Positions 24,684 through 32,670 are shown, counted from the stretch's first letter. The stretch is DNA of 37,567 nucleotides from Corynebacterium sp. HMSC036D02 (GCF_001836165.1 NZ_KV827699.1:979-38545), one strand, 5' to 3'. Program-made: numbers and translations. Notes: generated by a model from the sequence alone, not told the origin.

Positions 24684-25274
24684 ATGGCTCAGGGAGATAC
24701 CAACATCACGGTTGTCGGCAACATCGTTGCTGATCCGGAACTGCGCTTCACCCCGGCGGGTGCCGCAGTGGCGAATTTCCGTGTTGCCTCCACCCCGCGT
24801 CGCTATAATCAGCAGACTTCCCAGTGGGAGGATGGCGAGGCCATGTTCCTCACCTGCAACGTGTGGCGCCAAGCCGCAGAAAACGTTGCGGAGACCCTAA
24901 CCAAGGGCATGCGCGTTATCGTTACTGGCCGTTTGCGCCAGCGCTCTTACCAGACTCGTGAGGGTGAGAATCGCACTGTTTTTGAGATTGAGGTCGATGA
25001 GGTCGGCCCGTCCCTGCGTTATGCATCCGCACAGGTTAACCGCAAGTCCGGCAACGGCGGCGGCAACTATGGCGGCGGCCAGCAGCAGGGTGGTGCTAAC
25101 TACGGCGGTGGCAACCAAGGCGGTTTCTCCGGAAACCAGGGTGGTTTCTCCGGAAACCAGTCCCAGTCCTCTGCCCCGCAGCAGTCCCAGCAGTCGGCTC
25201 CGAGCAACGATCCGTGGAATTCGGCACCCCAAGCAGGAAGCTTTGGTGGTGCGGATGCAGAACCCCCGTTCTAA
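24684..25274 (+). CDS. ssb: Single-stranded DNA-binding protein
   Basis: This 196-aa protein has an OB fold (residues 1-115: [33 protein letters not shown]... and the [31 protein letters not shown] segment). A disordered linker rich in Gly, Gln and Asn follows, with GGFSGNQ repeated in tandem, and the C-terminal acidic tip DAEPPF recruits partner proteins. AAGGAG lies 7 nt before the ATG. The tandem repeat in the linker is also a pair of hairpins at the RNA level (25122-25158). Confidence 0.93.
   Translation: MAQGDTNITVVGNIVADPELRFTPAGAAVANFRVASTPRRYNQQTSQWEDGEAMFLTCNVWRQAAENVAETLTKGMRVIVTGRLRQRSYQTREGENRTVFEIEVDEVGPSLRYASAQVNRKSGNGGGNYGGGQQQGGANYGGGNQGGFSGNQGGFSGNQSQSSAPQQSQQSAPSNDPWNSAPQAGSFGGADAEPPF
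25122..25158 (+). repeat. 21-bp tandem repeat forming twin hairpins inside ssb
   Basis: GGTTTC-TCCG-GAAACC occurs at 25122-25137 and again at 25143-25158. Each unit can fold into a 6-bp stem with a four-base loop, and together they encode the repeated GGFSGNQ. Confidence 0.6.
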
Positions 25275-25320
25275 GACTGTCACGCAAGTATTCATTTAAC
25301 TCAATTGAAAGGCAGGGATC

Positions 25321-25773
25321 ATGAAGCTGATCCTCACCGCTGCCGTTGAGAACCTCGGCGCCCCCGGCGAAATTGTAGAGGTTAAGGACGGCTACGGACG
25401 TAACTACCTGCTTCCGCGCGGCCTGGCTATCGTTGCCACCCGCGGTGCTGAGAAGCAGATCGAGGGCATCAAGCGCGCCCAGGAAGCTCGCGCAATCCGC
25501 GACCTGGACCATGCACGCGAGATCCGTACCCAGCTGGAGGAGCTCAAGGACGTTAACGTCCCGGTGAAGACCTCCGAGTCCGGTAAGCTCTTCGGCTCCG
25601 TGTCCGCAGAGGACATCGTGAACGCCGTTGCCGCCGCTGGCGGCCCGAAGCTGGACAAGCGCATTGTTGTGCTTCCCAAGGGCCTGGTCAAGAAGACCGG
25701 CAACTACCAAGTCGAGCTGAAGCTGCACGCTGACGTTATCGGCAAGGTGAACTTCTCGGTCGTCGCTGCCTAA
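25321..25773 (+). CDS. rplI: 50S ribosomal protein bL9
   Basis: This 150-aa protein has the L9 N-terminal RNA-binding domain [37 protein letters not shown], a long connecting helix and a C-terminal domain ending [20 protein letters not shown]. An AAAGGCAGG Shine-Dalgarno precedes the ATG. rpsR, usually between ssb and rplI in related actinobacteria, is missing here; only 46 bp separate the two genes. Confidence 0.94.
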   Translation: MKLILTAAVENLGAPGEIVEVKDGYGRNYLLPRGLAIVATRGAEKQIEGIKRAQEARAIRDLDHAREIRTQLEELKDVNVPVKTSESGKLFGSVSAEDIVNAVAAAGGPKLDKRIVVLPKGLVKKTGNYQVELKLHADVIGKVNFSVVAA

Positions 25774-25776
25774 GAA

Positions 25777-25850
25777 TTAAGGCGCACGACGGTCACCCTC
25801 CGTCCGCCCGCGTGTGAGGCGCGGCGCCGGTACGCAGGACGTGACCTTAA
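25777..25850 (+). other. Structured stretch after rplI
   Basis: GGTCAC (25791-25796) pairs with GTGACC (25841-25846), and TTAAGG (25777-25782) can alternatively pair with CCTTAA (25845-25850). The enclosed region is very GC-rich. It may be part of the rplI 3' end or a small RNA ending at the terminator downstream. Confidence 0.3.
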
Positions 25851-25866
25851 GACAACAGCAAGGCTT

Positions 25867-25927
25867 GAGGCCGTGCTCCTCCCACTATGTGAGGTGGTGA
25901 GAGGAAGCACGGCCTCAGGCCGTTTTG
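25867..25927 (+). terminator. Rho-independent terminator after rplI
   Basis: GAGGCCGTGCT (25867-25877) and AGCACGGCCTC (25906-25916) form a perfect 11-bp stem, followed by GTTTT at 25923-25927. It ends the rpsF-ssb-rplI operon. Confidence 0.75.
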
Positions 25928-25967
25928 TGGGCCAATGGGAGATGGAGCTTTGGGATCAGAGCCATAC

Positions 25968-26246
25968 TGTGGATAACTCACACTATCTGTGGATAACTCG
26001 GTGGCGAGTTAACGGTGAATTTACTCACGGCGTATGGTGTTAACCCGCTGGTAGGGGCGATTTCCAGTTGAGGGGCCTACTTTTCCACCGGTTTTGTGCG
26101 GATTTTCACACCACGAAAAACCTGTTTTGAGCTGGGAAAACAATATGTGCAGGTCACAGGCTTGGGGAGTTATCCACAGTCCTGACCACTGGCTTTGTAT
26201 AACGTGTTCGTGCTGACCTGGTAATTCCACAGGTCTCTGTGGATAA
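25968..26246. promoter_or_regulatory. Cluster of four perfect DnaA boxes
   Basis: TGTGGATAA lies at 25968-25976, 25988-25996 and 26238-26246, and its complement TTATCCACA at 26170-26178. The first two are exactly 20 bp apart in the same orientation. Weaker matches include TTTTCCACC (26081-26089) and AATTCCACA (26223-26231). TTATCCACA is the standard DnaA binding site. The cluster lies upstream of dnaB, not at dnaA-dnaN, so it may titrate DnaA or regulate dnaB. Confidence 0.7.
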
Positions 26247-26276
26247 CTGTGAAAGTTATGCCCAAGGGGTAGTGTC

Positions 26277-26306
26277 TTGACCCTCGGCTAGACTGTTGTG
26301 TACTAC
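26277..26306 (+). promoter_or_regulatory. Possible dnaB promoter
   Basis: TAGACT at 26289-26294 is the best -10 match. Alternatively TTGACC (26277-26282) with TACTAC (26301-26306) gives an 18-bp spacing. Either gives a leader of about 105-120 nt, and the last DnaA box lies 40-60 bp upstream. Confidence 0.35.
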
Positions 26307-26385
26307 GCGCGGTTGCCGCTTGGCACTGCATCGAAGCCTGGCCGTCCGGTGCGGAGAAAAGTGAGAACTTCAGGCACACGGCCAG

Positions 26386-26417
26386 GGTGGGATTAATGAA
26401 CGGTGGGATTAATGAGC
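26386..26417 (+). repeat. 16-bp tandem repeat in the dnaB leader
   Basis: GGTGGGATTAATGA is repeated at 26386-26399 and 26402-26415. Each copy brings a GGTGGGA Shine-Dalgarno-like stretch and an ATG. The second copy serves dnaB ATG 26419 at 10 nt. Confidence 0.6.
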
Positions 26418-26422
26418 AATGA
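26396..26422 (+). CDS. Possible 8-codon upstream ORF of dnaB
   Basis: ATG 26396 encodes MNGGINEQ and stops at a TGA that overlaps the dnaB ATG (ATGA). AGGGTGGG just upstream could drive it. It may couple or tune dnaB translation. Evidence is positional only. Confidence 0.25.
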   Translation: MNGGINEQ

Positions 26423-27843
26423 CTAATGCCAGTTTTGATGATGACCAGGTTCCACCACCCCCGGAGCCGGTAGAGGAGGAGCCCCGCCGCTCTTACCGGC
26501 AGGAGGAGCCCAAGCGCTACGGCGAATTCCGCCAGCCGCCCGCGGACCGTGAGGCAGAGCAAGGCGTTCTCGGCGCCATGCTCCTGAGCCCGAACACGGT
26601 CATGGAGGTCATTGAGGAACTAGAGCCGGAGGATTTCTACTACCCTGCGCACACGCTCATCTACCAGGCCATGATCGACCTTTATGCAGCGGGCACCGAT
26701 ATTGATGCGGTGATCGTGGCGGCCCGTCTCGATCGCTATAACAATCTCGAGCGCGTCGGTGGTGCGCCCTACCTGCACACCCTGCTGGCCACGGTGCCGA
26801 CTGCCGCCAACGCTCGCTATTACGCGGAGATCGTCGCGGAAAAGGCGGTTCTGCGCAAGCTGGTGGACGCCGGAACAAGAGTCGTCCAGCTCGGCTTCCA
26901 AGGCTCCGAAGACATGGAGATCGAGTCCGTGCTGGATCGCGCCCAGCAGGAAGTTTTCGCAGTGGCGCAGAAGAAGACCACCGAGGACTACCGGGCCTTA
27001 AGTGACCTCATTGATCCCACCATTGATGAGCTCGCTGCACTGCAACAAAACGGTGTGGAGTCCGGCGTGCCCACAGGGTTCATCGACCTCGATAACCTGA
27101 CCAATGGCCTGCGCGCCGGCCAGATGATTATCGTCGCCGCCCGCCCCGGCGTGGGTAAGTCCACGCTGGCCATGGACTTCATGCGCTCGGCCTCCCTGCA
27201 GCACAACAAGACCTCCGTGGTTTTCTCCTTGGAGATGTCTGCCTCAGAGATCGTCATGCGCCTGTTGTCGGCGGAGGCGGAAGTGAAGCTGTCGGATATG
27301 CGCGGTGGCCGCGTGTCCACGGAGGATTGGGCCAAGATCGATGACACCCTCAACCGCATCCAGGATGCGCCCCTGTTCATCGATGATTCCCCGAACCTCA
27401 CCATGATGGAAATCCGCTCGAAGGCCCGCCGTCTGAAGCAGCAGCACGGGCTCGACCTCATCGTGCTGGACTATATGCAGCTGATGTCTTCGGGCAAGAA
27501 GGTGGAGTCCCGCCAGCAAGAGGTCTCAGAATTCTCGCGCCAGCTCAAGTTGCTGGCCAAGGAGCTAGAGGTTCCCCTCATTGCGATTTCGCAGCTGAAC
27601 CGTGGCCCAGAATCCCGTACCGATAAGAAGCCGCAACTGGCGGATCTGCGTGAGTCCGGCTCGCTTGAGCAGGACGCCGATATGGTTATGCTGCTCTACC
27701 GCCCGGACTCACAAGACCGCGATGATCCCCGTGCTGGTGAAGCAGACATCATTTTGGCTAAGCACCGTGGCGGCCCGATTGACACGGTGAAGGTGGCGCA
27801 CCAGCTGCACTACTCGAAGTTCGTCAACATGGCGCACGGTTAA
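26419..27843 (+). CDS. dnaB: Replicative DNA helicase DnaB
   Basis: This 474-aa hexameric helicase unwinds DNA at the replication fork. A proline- and acid-rich N-terminus (1-40) precedes the DnaB N domain (PPADREAEQGVLGAMLL). The RecA-like core has Walker A ARPGVGKS (241-248), the LDLIVLDYMQLM Walker B strand (about 343-354) and the arginine-finger region SQLNRGPESR...LADLRESGSLEQDADMVMLLYR. Unlike dnaB of several mycobacteria it is uninterrupted by an intein. The gene ends 1 bp from the stop of the opposing VanZ-like gene, with no terminator visible. Confidence 0.95.
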   Translation: MTNASFDDDQVPPPPEPVEEEPRRSYRQEEPKRYGEFRQPPADREAEQGVLGAMLLSPNTVMEVIEELEPEDFYYPAHTLIYQAMIDLYAAGTDIDAVIVAARLDRYNNLERVGGAPYLHTLLATVPTAANARYYAEIVAEKAVLRKLVDAGTRVVQLGFQGSEDMEIESVLDRAQQEVFAVAQKKTTEDYRALSDLIDPTIDELAALQQNGVESGVPTGFIDLDNLTNGLRAGQMIIVAARPGVGKSTLAMDFMRSASLQHNKTSVVFSLEMSASEIVMRLLSAEAEVKLSDMRGGRVSTEDWAKIDDTLNRIQDAPLFIDDSPNLTMMEIRSKARRLKQQHGLDLIVLDYMQLMSSGKKVESRQQEVSEFSRQLKLLAKELEVPLIAISQLNRGPESRTDKKPQLADLRESGSLEQDADMVMLLYRPDSQDRDDPRAGEADIILAKHRGGPIDTVKVAHQLHYSKFVNMAHG

Positions 27844-27844
27844 A

Positions 27845-28348
27845 TTAAAGGTCCACGACGGCGTTGGGGTCGCCCAACCGTGGTCCGAGGATGACCAAGA
27901 TCAGGAAGACCGCAGCCGCGGCGAGCGCCAGCCACCGCCACATTGGGAAGAAGCGCTCGCCACAGAGACGGGCAAACCCCGCGCCGATGAGCGCACCCAG
28001 GGTATTGAAGATGAGGTCATCAATATCAGTGCGCCCGAGCGCGAAGGCATACTGGGCCGTTTCCAGTGCCAGGCTCAGCGCGAAGCCCCAGGCCGCCGTT
28101 GCCTTGACTGACCGGCACATGCTGAATACGAGCATGCCAAAAGGAATGAAGAAGGCGGTATTGCCCGCATACTCAAAAAGCGGGCCAAACCAGGTGCCGC
28201 CGGAGAACTCATCAAGTGGCACCAAGCGCAGGTCGCGAACCCGCTGGTTCTCCGGCTTCCAGAGGTAGCCGATTTGGTAGAAGGGCTTGAGCGTGGTGAG
28301 CGCGACCATGACCGCGACCCACGCGCCAAGGGCGACCCTATTGAGCAA
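27845..28348 (-). CDS. VanZ-like family membrane protein, second copy
   Basis: This is a 167-aa protein with four to five helices. The VanZ signatures are EYAGNTAFFIPFGMLVFS and ALETAQYAFALGRTDIDDLIFNTLGALIGA. The start is TTG 28348, which overlaps the end of the NiaP-like gene by 11 bp, with AAGGG about 9 nt upstream; the next in-frame Met (residue 14) would cut into the first helix. It is related to, but clearly diverged from, the copy at 6456-7028. Function unknown. Confidence 0.75.
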   Translation of the reverse strand: MLNRVALGAWVAVMVALTTLKPFYQIGYLWKPENQRVRDLRLVPLDEFSGGTWFGPLFEYAGNTAFFIPFGMLVFSMCRSVKATAAWGFALSLALETAQYAFALGRTDIDDLIFNTLGALIGAGFARLCGERFFPMWRWLALAAAAVFLILVILGPRLGDPNAVVDL

Positions 28349-29672
28349 GGGTCCGACCCTTGAACTCTGGCAGGGTCAGTGCCGCCACAGCGGCGATGCC
28401 GAAGGCGGCGGCGAAAAGGACGAAGAGCCAGCCCGTGCCCGCCACCGCGATGAGCGGCGGAACGATAAGCGGTGCCAGGATGGAGGCGAGTCGGCCGAAG
28501 CCCGCGGCAGCGCCGGTACCGCGCCCGCGCAGTGCGGTGGGGTAGAGCTCCGGGCCGATGGCGTACAGCGCACCCCACGCGCCCAGGTTGAAGAAGGAGA
28601 GCAGGCAACCGGCCAGAATGATCGTTGCTTCAGAGCTGGCGAAGCCGAAGAATCCGGCGGACAGGGCGGAGCCCACGAGGAAGGTCGCCAGGGTAGAGCG
28701 GCGTCCCCAGATCTCGATGAGCCAGGCCGCTGCGGCGTAGCCGGGCAGTTGGGCCAGGGTGATAATCAGTGTGAAGCTGAAGGACTTCACCAGGGAGAAA
28801 CCGTCTGCGACAAGCAGCGACGGAATCCAAATGAAGGCGCCGTAATAAGACAGGTTGACGCAGAACCAGATGGTCCACAGCGCCAGCGTGCGCCCGCGCA
28901 GGGATTTCGACCAGATGCTGGTGGCGGTGACATCTTCCTCGGAGTAGGTCGGTGCCGGGGTCGTGCGGTCGATGTCCGCCTCATCCACCTCTGCCTCAAA
29001 CGAAGCAACGATTTCTTCTGCTTCCTCGTGGCGGCCCTTCGATTCCAGGAAGCGTACTGATTCGGGCAGGTGGAGGCGTACATAGAGGGCGTAGAGCGCG
29101 GGTACCATGCCAAGTGCCAGGGCCCAGCGCCAGCCGCTTTCCGACGCCCCCACGATGAACGTTCCAATTACCGCAGCGAGGATCCACCCCACTGCCCAGA
29201 AGGCCTCCAGCAAGACCACCATGCGCCCACGGACCTTGAGCGGAGCGAACTCGGAGATCAGCGTGGAGGCCACCGGCAGCTCGGCGCCGAGGCCAAGTCC
29301 GATGAAGAAGCGCAGGATGATGAGCACAACCAAGCCGGTTGCCAGTGCGGAGGCGCCCGTTGCGAGGCCATAGACCAGTAGGGTTAGCGCAAAGATGTGG
29401 CGGCGGCCGAACTTATCGGCCAAGAGGCCGCCGAAGGTGGCACCCAAGGCCATGCCGATGAAGCCCACGGACGCCAGCCAGGAGGATTGGGTCGGTGTGA
29501 TGCCCCAGTGCACGGCTAGAGCAGCCATGATGAAGGAGATGAGGCCCACGTCCATGGCATCGAGCGCCCAGCCGATGCCGGAGCCGAAGAGGAGACGTTT
29601 GTGTTTTCCAGTGACGGGAAGGCGGTCGAGCCTCTCCGTGCGTGAGATAGAGCGATGATCAAGACGATTCAT
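28338..29672 (-). CDS. niaP: MFS transporter, NiaP-like (niacin) type
   Basis: This is a 444-aa, 12-helix major facilitator. GWALDAMDVGLISFIMAALAV near the first helix, GLLADKFGRRHIF in loop 2-3, FFIGLGLGAELPVASTLISEFAP, LLEAFWAVGWILAA and LSFFNLGAWGALYAIGPELYPTALRGRGTG closely follow my memory of Bacillus NiaP, a nicotinate importer. The substrate is therefore inferred as niacin or a related aromatic acid. A long acidic loop lies between helices 6 and 7. It starts 11 bp after copA on the same strand. TAAGCT, which includes the copA stop codon, lies 8 nt before its ATG. Confidence 0.8.
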   Translation of the reverse strand: MNRLDHRSISRTERLDRLPVTGKHKRLLFGSGIGWALDAMDVGLISFIMAALAVHWGITPTQSSWLASVGFIGMALGATFGGLLADKFGRRHIFALTLLVYGLATGASALATGLVVLIILRFFIGLGLGAELPVASTLISEFAPLKVRGRMVVLLEAFWAVGWILAAVIGTFIVGASESGWRWALALGMVPALYALYVRLHLPESVRFLESKGRHEEAEEIVASFEAEVDEADIDRTTPAPTYSEEDVTATSIWSKSLRGRTLALWTIWFCVNLSYYGAFIWIPSLLVADGFSLVKSFSFTLIITLAQLPGYAAAAWLIEIWGRRSTLATFLVGSALSAGFFGFASSEATIILAGCLLSFFNLGAWGALYAIGPELYPTALRGRGTGAAAGFGRLASILAPLIVPPLIAVAGTGWLFVLFAAAFGIAAVAALTLPEFKGRTLAQ

Positions 29673-29680
29673 GCAGGCTA

Positions 29681-29686
29681 AGCTTA
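29681..29686 (-). promoter_or_regulatory. Predicted -10 overlapping the copA stop codon
   Basis: TAAGCT on the minus strand begins with the TAA stop of copA and lies 8 nt before ATG 29672 of the NiaP-like gene. Confidence 0.3.
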
Positions 29687-31855
29687 CTCCCCGGGGGTAA
29701 AGCTTTTCAGCCGCAAAGAATTGGTCACCACAAATACTGAGCTCAGGGCCATTGCCAACCCCGCTAACAGGGGGTTGAGCAGCCCGAACGCTGCCACAGG
29801 AAGAAGAATAATATTATAGGCGAAGGCCCAAAATAGGTTTCCCTTGATGATGTGCAGGGTGCTACGCGCCAGGCGCACCGCCTCGGCGACGGAGCGCAGG
29901 TCGTTGTTCATCACCGTGATATCGGAAGCTTCGATGGCAACGTCGGCTCCCGCGCCCATCGCAATTCCGAGGTCCGCCTGCGCGAGCGCCGCGGCGTCGT
30001 TGACGCCATCGCCCACCATGGCCACGGTCCGCCCCTGTTCCTGCAGCCGAGCGATAGTCTCTACCTTGTCTGCGGGCATGACCTCCGCTGTCACGGCTGC
30101 CTCATCAATGCCAACGGCCCGCGCCACTGCATGCGCCGCGCCGGCATTGTCCCCGGTGAGTAGATGCGGGGTAAGCCCTAGCTTTTGCATTGCGGCGATG
30201 GCGGCGGCGGAGGATTCCTTGATGCGATCCTGTAGCTCGATGGTTCCCACCAGGTCATCTTCCACGTAGACGCCCACCTGCGTCCCGGTGCCGTCATAGC
30301 CCGCAGGCGGCCGGCCCACCCGCACCCGGGAGCCCTCTATTCTTGCCTCGATTCCCTGGCCGGGAAGCTCGTGGAAGCCCTCGGCTGCGGGGAGCTCATC
30401 GTCGTAGGCTGTGCGGATGGCTCGTGCGATGGGGTGCTCGGAACCCTGTTCCGCGCCGGCCGCGAGACGGAGAACTTCCTGCTGCGTGCGTCCTGCCGTA
30501 GGTTGGACTGCTCCCACCGACATCTGGCCTTCGGTGATGGTGCCAGTCTTGTCCAGCACGATGGTGTCGATTCGGCGCGTCGATTCCAAAATCTCCGGAC
30601 CCTTGATGAGGATTCCCAGTTCGGCGCCGCGCCCGGTGCCCACGAGGATTGCGGTGGGCGTCGCTAAGCCCATAGCGCATGGGCAGGCGATGATGAGGAC
30701 GGAGACGGCGGCCACGAAGGCCGGGGCAACTCCGCCGACCCACAGGTGAACCACGAGCGCGAGGATAGCGATGCCGATGACGATGGGAACAAAGACAGCG
30801 GCGATGCGGTCGGCGAGGCGCTGCACCGGGGCCTTCGAGGTCTGTGCTGCGGTGACGAGTGCGCCCATCTGGGCAAGGACGGTGTCGGAGCCGACGCGGG
30901 TGGCGCGCACCTCAAGCCGCCCGGAGGCGTTGATGGTTGCGCCCGTCACCGTGCTGCCGGGTGAAACCTCAACCGGTAACGATTCGCCGGTGAGCAGGGA
31001 TTCGTCCACGGCTGAATGGCCGGTGAGGACCACGCCATCGGTGGCGATCTTCTCACCGGGGCGAACCACAAAAATGTCGCCCTCGTGAAGGTCGCCGATG
31101 GGTATGCGGGTTTCGGTATTGCCGCGCAGCACCGTGGCCTCTTTAGCGCCCATGGTGAGCAGCGTAGTGAGCGCCTCGGAGGAGCGGCCCTTTGCTTTGA
31201 GCTCAAACCAGCGCCCAAGCAGCAGGAACGTAATGACCATCCCCACTGATTCGAGGTAAATGTGGTCCATCTGCGCGTCATTGGAGCGCAGCGTCATGTG
31301 CATGGTCATGCCGGGCATGCCGGCGTTGCCGAAGAAGAGCGCGTAGAGCGACCAGCCAAAGGCGGCGGTGGTGCCCAACGTGATGAGCGTGTCCATCGTG
31401 GTGGCGCCGTGCTTCAGGTTGGCCCACGTGGCGCGGTGGAAGGGCGCGCCTCCGATAACGTAGACGAGCGTTGTGAGTACCAGGCACGCCCATTGCCAGT
31501 TCTGGAATTGGAGGGCCGGGACCATGGAGAGGAGCATCACGGGCAGCGAGAGCGCCGCAGAGACGAGCGTGCGCTGCAAGATGTCGGAAGCCTCACCCTC
31601 GCGGGCGGTGTCCGCCGTGCTTGCCGACGCCTCCCCCTCATCGTCCACCGTGAAGGCTCCATAGCCGGCGCCTTCGACGACGTCGATGAGATCGGCGGGG
31701 GTCGTCGTCGCTGGGTCATAGCTTACGGAGGCAGATTCCGTGGCGAAGTTGACCGTGGCTTCAACGTTATCGAGCTTGTTGAGCTTGCGTTCCACCCGGG
31801 ATGAGCAGGAGGTGCAGGTCATCCCGGTGATACCGAGAGTGAGGCTGGTGGTCAT
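29684..31855 (-). CDS. copA: Copper-exporting P1B-type ATPase
   Basis: This 723-aa pump has an N-terminal metal-binding domain (GMTCTSC, C14 and C17) and eight helices. The ion-binding motif is CPC (391-393), the actuator TGES (289-292), the phosphorylation site DKTGT (D435), HP (474-475) and the hinge [15 protein letters not shown] Met/His-rich external loop [20 protein letters not shown] (about 179-198) suits copper release outside. CPC plus the CopZ-like chaperone 5 bp upstream and the CsoR-type operator indicate Cu(I) export. Confidence 0.93.
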   Translation of the reverse strand: MTTSLTLGITGMTCTSCSSRVERKLNKLDNVEATVNFATESASVSYDPATTTPADLIDVVEGAGYGAFTVDDEGEASASTADTAREGEASDILQRTLVSAALSLPVMLLSMVPALQFQNWQWACLVLTTLVYVIGGAPFHRATWANLKHGATTMDTLITLGTTAAFGWSLYALFFGNAGMPGMTMHMTLRSNDAQMDHIYLESVGMVITFLLLGRWFELKAKGRSSEALTTLLTMGAKEATVLRGNTETRIPIGDLHEGDIFVVRPGEKIATDGVVLTGHSAVDESLLTGESLPVEVSPGSTVTGATINASGRLEVRATRVGSDTVLAQMGALVTAAQTSKAPVQRLADRIAAVFVPIVIGIAILALVVHLWVGGVAPAFVAAVSVLIIACPCAMGLATPTAILVGTGRGAELGILIKGPEILESTRRIDTIVLDKTGTITEGQMSVGAVQPTAGRTQQEVLRLAAGAEQGSEHPIARAIRTAYDDELPAAEGFHELPGQGIEARIEGSRVRVGRPPAGYDGTGTQVGVYVEDDLVGTIELQDRIKESSAAAIAAMQKLGLTPHLLTGDNAGAAHAVARAVGIDEAAVTAEVMPADKVETIARLQEQGRTVAMVGDGVNDAAALAQADLGIAMGAGADVAIEASDITVMNNDLRSVAEAVRLARSTLHIIKGNLFWAFAYNIILLPVAAFGLLNPLLAGLAMALSSVFVVTNSLRLKSFTPGE

Positions 31856-31860
31856 GATGC

Positions 31861-32061
31861 TTAGGCCAACTCGTAGCCGACTTCGGTGATGGCGGCGGCG
31901 ACCTGGTCATCGCTAAAGCCCTCACCAGTCACGGTGACGGCGCCGGTGGTGTGGTCAGCGGTGACGTCGGTGACGCCCTTGATCTCCGAGATTTCTTCCT
32001 TCACGGAGAGCTCGCAGTGGCCGCAGGTCATGCCGTTAACGGTGTAGGTGGTGGTGCTCAT
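31861..32061 (-). CDS. copZ: Copper chaperone CopZ-like (HMA domain)
   Basis: This 66-aa single HMA domain has the metal-binding GMTCGHCE (C13 and C16 of [16 protein letters not shown]) and the typical ending ITEVGYEL. It passes Cu(I) to CopA. It is the first gene of the copper unit, 5 bp before copA. AAGGAG lies 13 nt before the ATG, rather far. The CsoR-type operator lies about 50 bp upstream. Confidence 0.92.
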   Translation of the reverse strand: MSTTTYTVNGMTCGHCELSVKEEISEIKGVTDVTADHTTGAVTVTGEGFSDDQVAAAITEVGYELA

Positions 32062-32108
32062 GGTCTGAATCAGTCTCCTTAGCTAGTGGGTAATTCCACT
32101 GTTGAGCG

Positions 32109-32127
32109 TATACCCCCCTGGGGTATA
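32109..32127. promoter_or_regulatory. CsoR-type copper operator
   Basis: TATA-CCCCCCTGGGG-TATA is a near-perfect dyad of the kind bound by the copper repressor CsoR (GTATACCCCnnnnGGGGTATAC type). It lies between copZ and the thioredoxin gene and overlaps TATA-rich -10-like sequences on both strands, so it can control both. csoR itself is not in the window. Confidence 0.85.
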
Positions 32128-32208
32128 TATGCAAGGAATAATCGAGCCTTGTGTACCGTTGGTGGAGGAAAGAAGCTACAAATTTCCCCGAAACAGATAG
32201 GAAGAAAC

Positions 32209-32574
32209 ATGGCAACGATTGACATCACTGAGGACACGTTCCAGGAGACCATCTCCGGCGACGGCATCACGCTCGTCGATGCTTGGGCGGAATGGTGTGG
32301 TCCGTGCAAGCGCTTCGGCCCAGTATTTGAGAAGGCATCTGAAGAGCACCCCGATGCTACGTTTGCCAAGTTGGACACCGAAGCCAACCAGGAGCTATCC
32401 GCGAAGCTGCAGATTCAGTCCATCCCTACCTTGATGGTTTTCCGCGATGGCATCCTGGTCTTCCGTGAGGCTGGCGCCCTGCCGCCGGCAGCTTTGGAGG
32501 ATCTCATTGGCCAGGTTAAGGCCCTCGACATGGACGAGGTCCGCGCCCAGGTGGAGAGCCAGAAGGCGGAATAG
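32209..32574 (+). CDS. trxA: Thioredoxin
   Basis: This 121-aa protein has the active site WCGPCK (29-34) in a thioredoxin fold and the cis-proline segment IQSIPTLMVF. A short charged C-terminal extension (about 108-121) follows the fold. ATG 32209 has AGGA 6 nt upstream; the frame is open back to 32086, but that region holds the operator and is not protein-like. Divergence from copZA across a CsoR-type operator suggests it is induced by copper to repair thiols. Confidence 0.9.
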   Translation: MATIDITEDTFQETISGDGITLVDAWAEWCGPCKRFGPVFEKASEEHPDATFAKLDTEANQELSAKLQIQSIPTLMVFRDGILVFREAGALPPAALEDLIGQVKALDMDEVRAQVESQKAE

Positions 32575-32624
32575 TCCCGAAGAATTCTCCTTGGTGCGGA
32601 GGGCTCAGGTAGGTCCGCCGCGCG

Positions 32625-32670
32625 CGCTTTCCTGTGAGTATCGCTACACTCGCAGGAAAGCGTCTTTTTA
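32625..32670 (+). terminator. Strong Rho-independent terminator after trxA
   Basis: CGCTTTCCTG (32625-32634) pairs with CAGGAAAGCG (32653-32662). GAGT/ACTC extends the stem after one mismatch, and TCTTTTTA follows. Confidence 0.85.

Larger units (their letters stand above)
25774..26418. other. 645-bp non-coding region between rplI and dnaB
   Basis: It contains, in order, a structured stretch (25777-25850), a strong terminator (25867-25927), four perfect DnaA boxes with weaker matches (25968-26246), a possible dnaB promoter near 26289, and a 16-bp tandem repeat with a tiny upstream ORF just before dnaB. No protein gene is evident on either strand. Confidence 0.7.

Noticed and set aside
25781..25850. 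6C RNA or another named actinobacterial small RNA
   Set aside because: The required C-rich loops of six cytosines are not present.
25774..26418. Chromosomal origin of replication
   Set aside because: Four DnaA boxes are present, but dnaA, dnaN and recF are absent and the flanks are rplI and dnaB. An auxiliary DnaA site is the safer reading.
26419..27843. Intein in DnaB
   Set aside because: Several mycobacterial DnaB proteins carry one, but here the helicase core is continuous at 474 aa.
32086..32208. N-terminal extension of thioredoxin
   Set aside because: It would translate the CsoR-type operator. ATG 32209 has a Shine-Dalgarno and gives the normal thioredoxin N-terminus.
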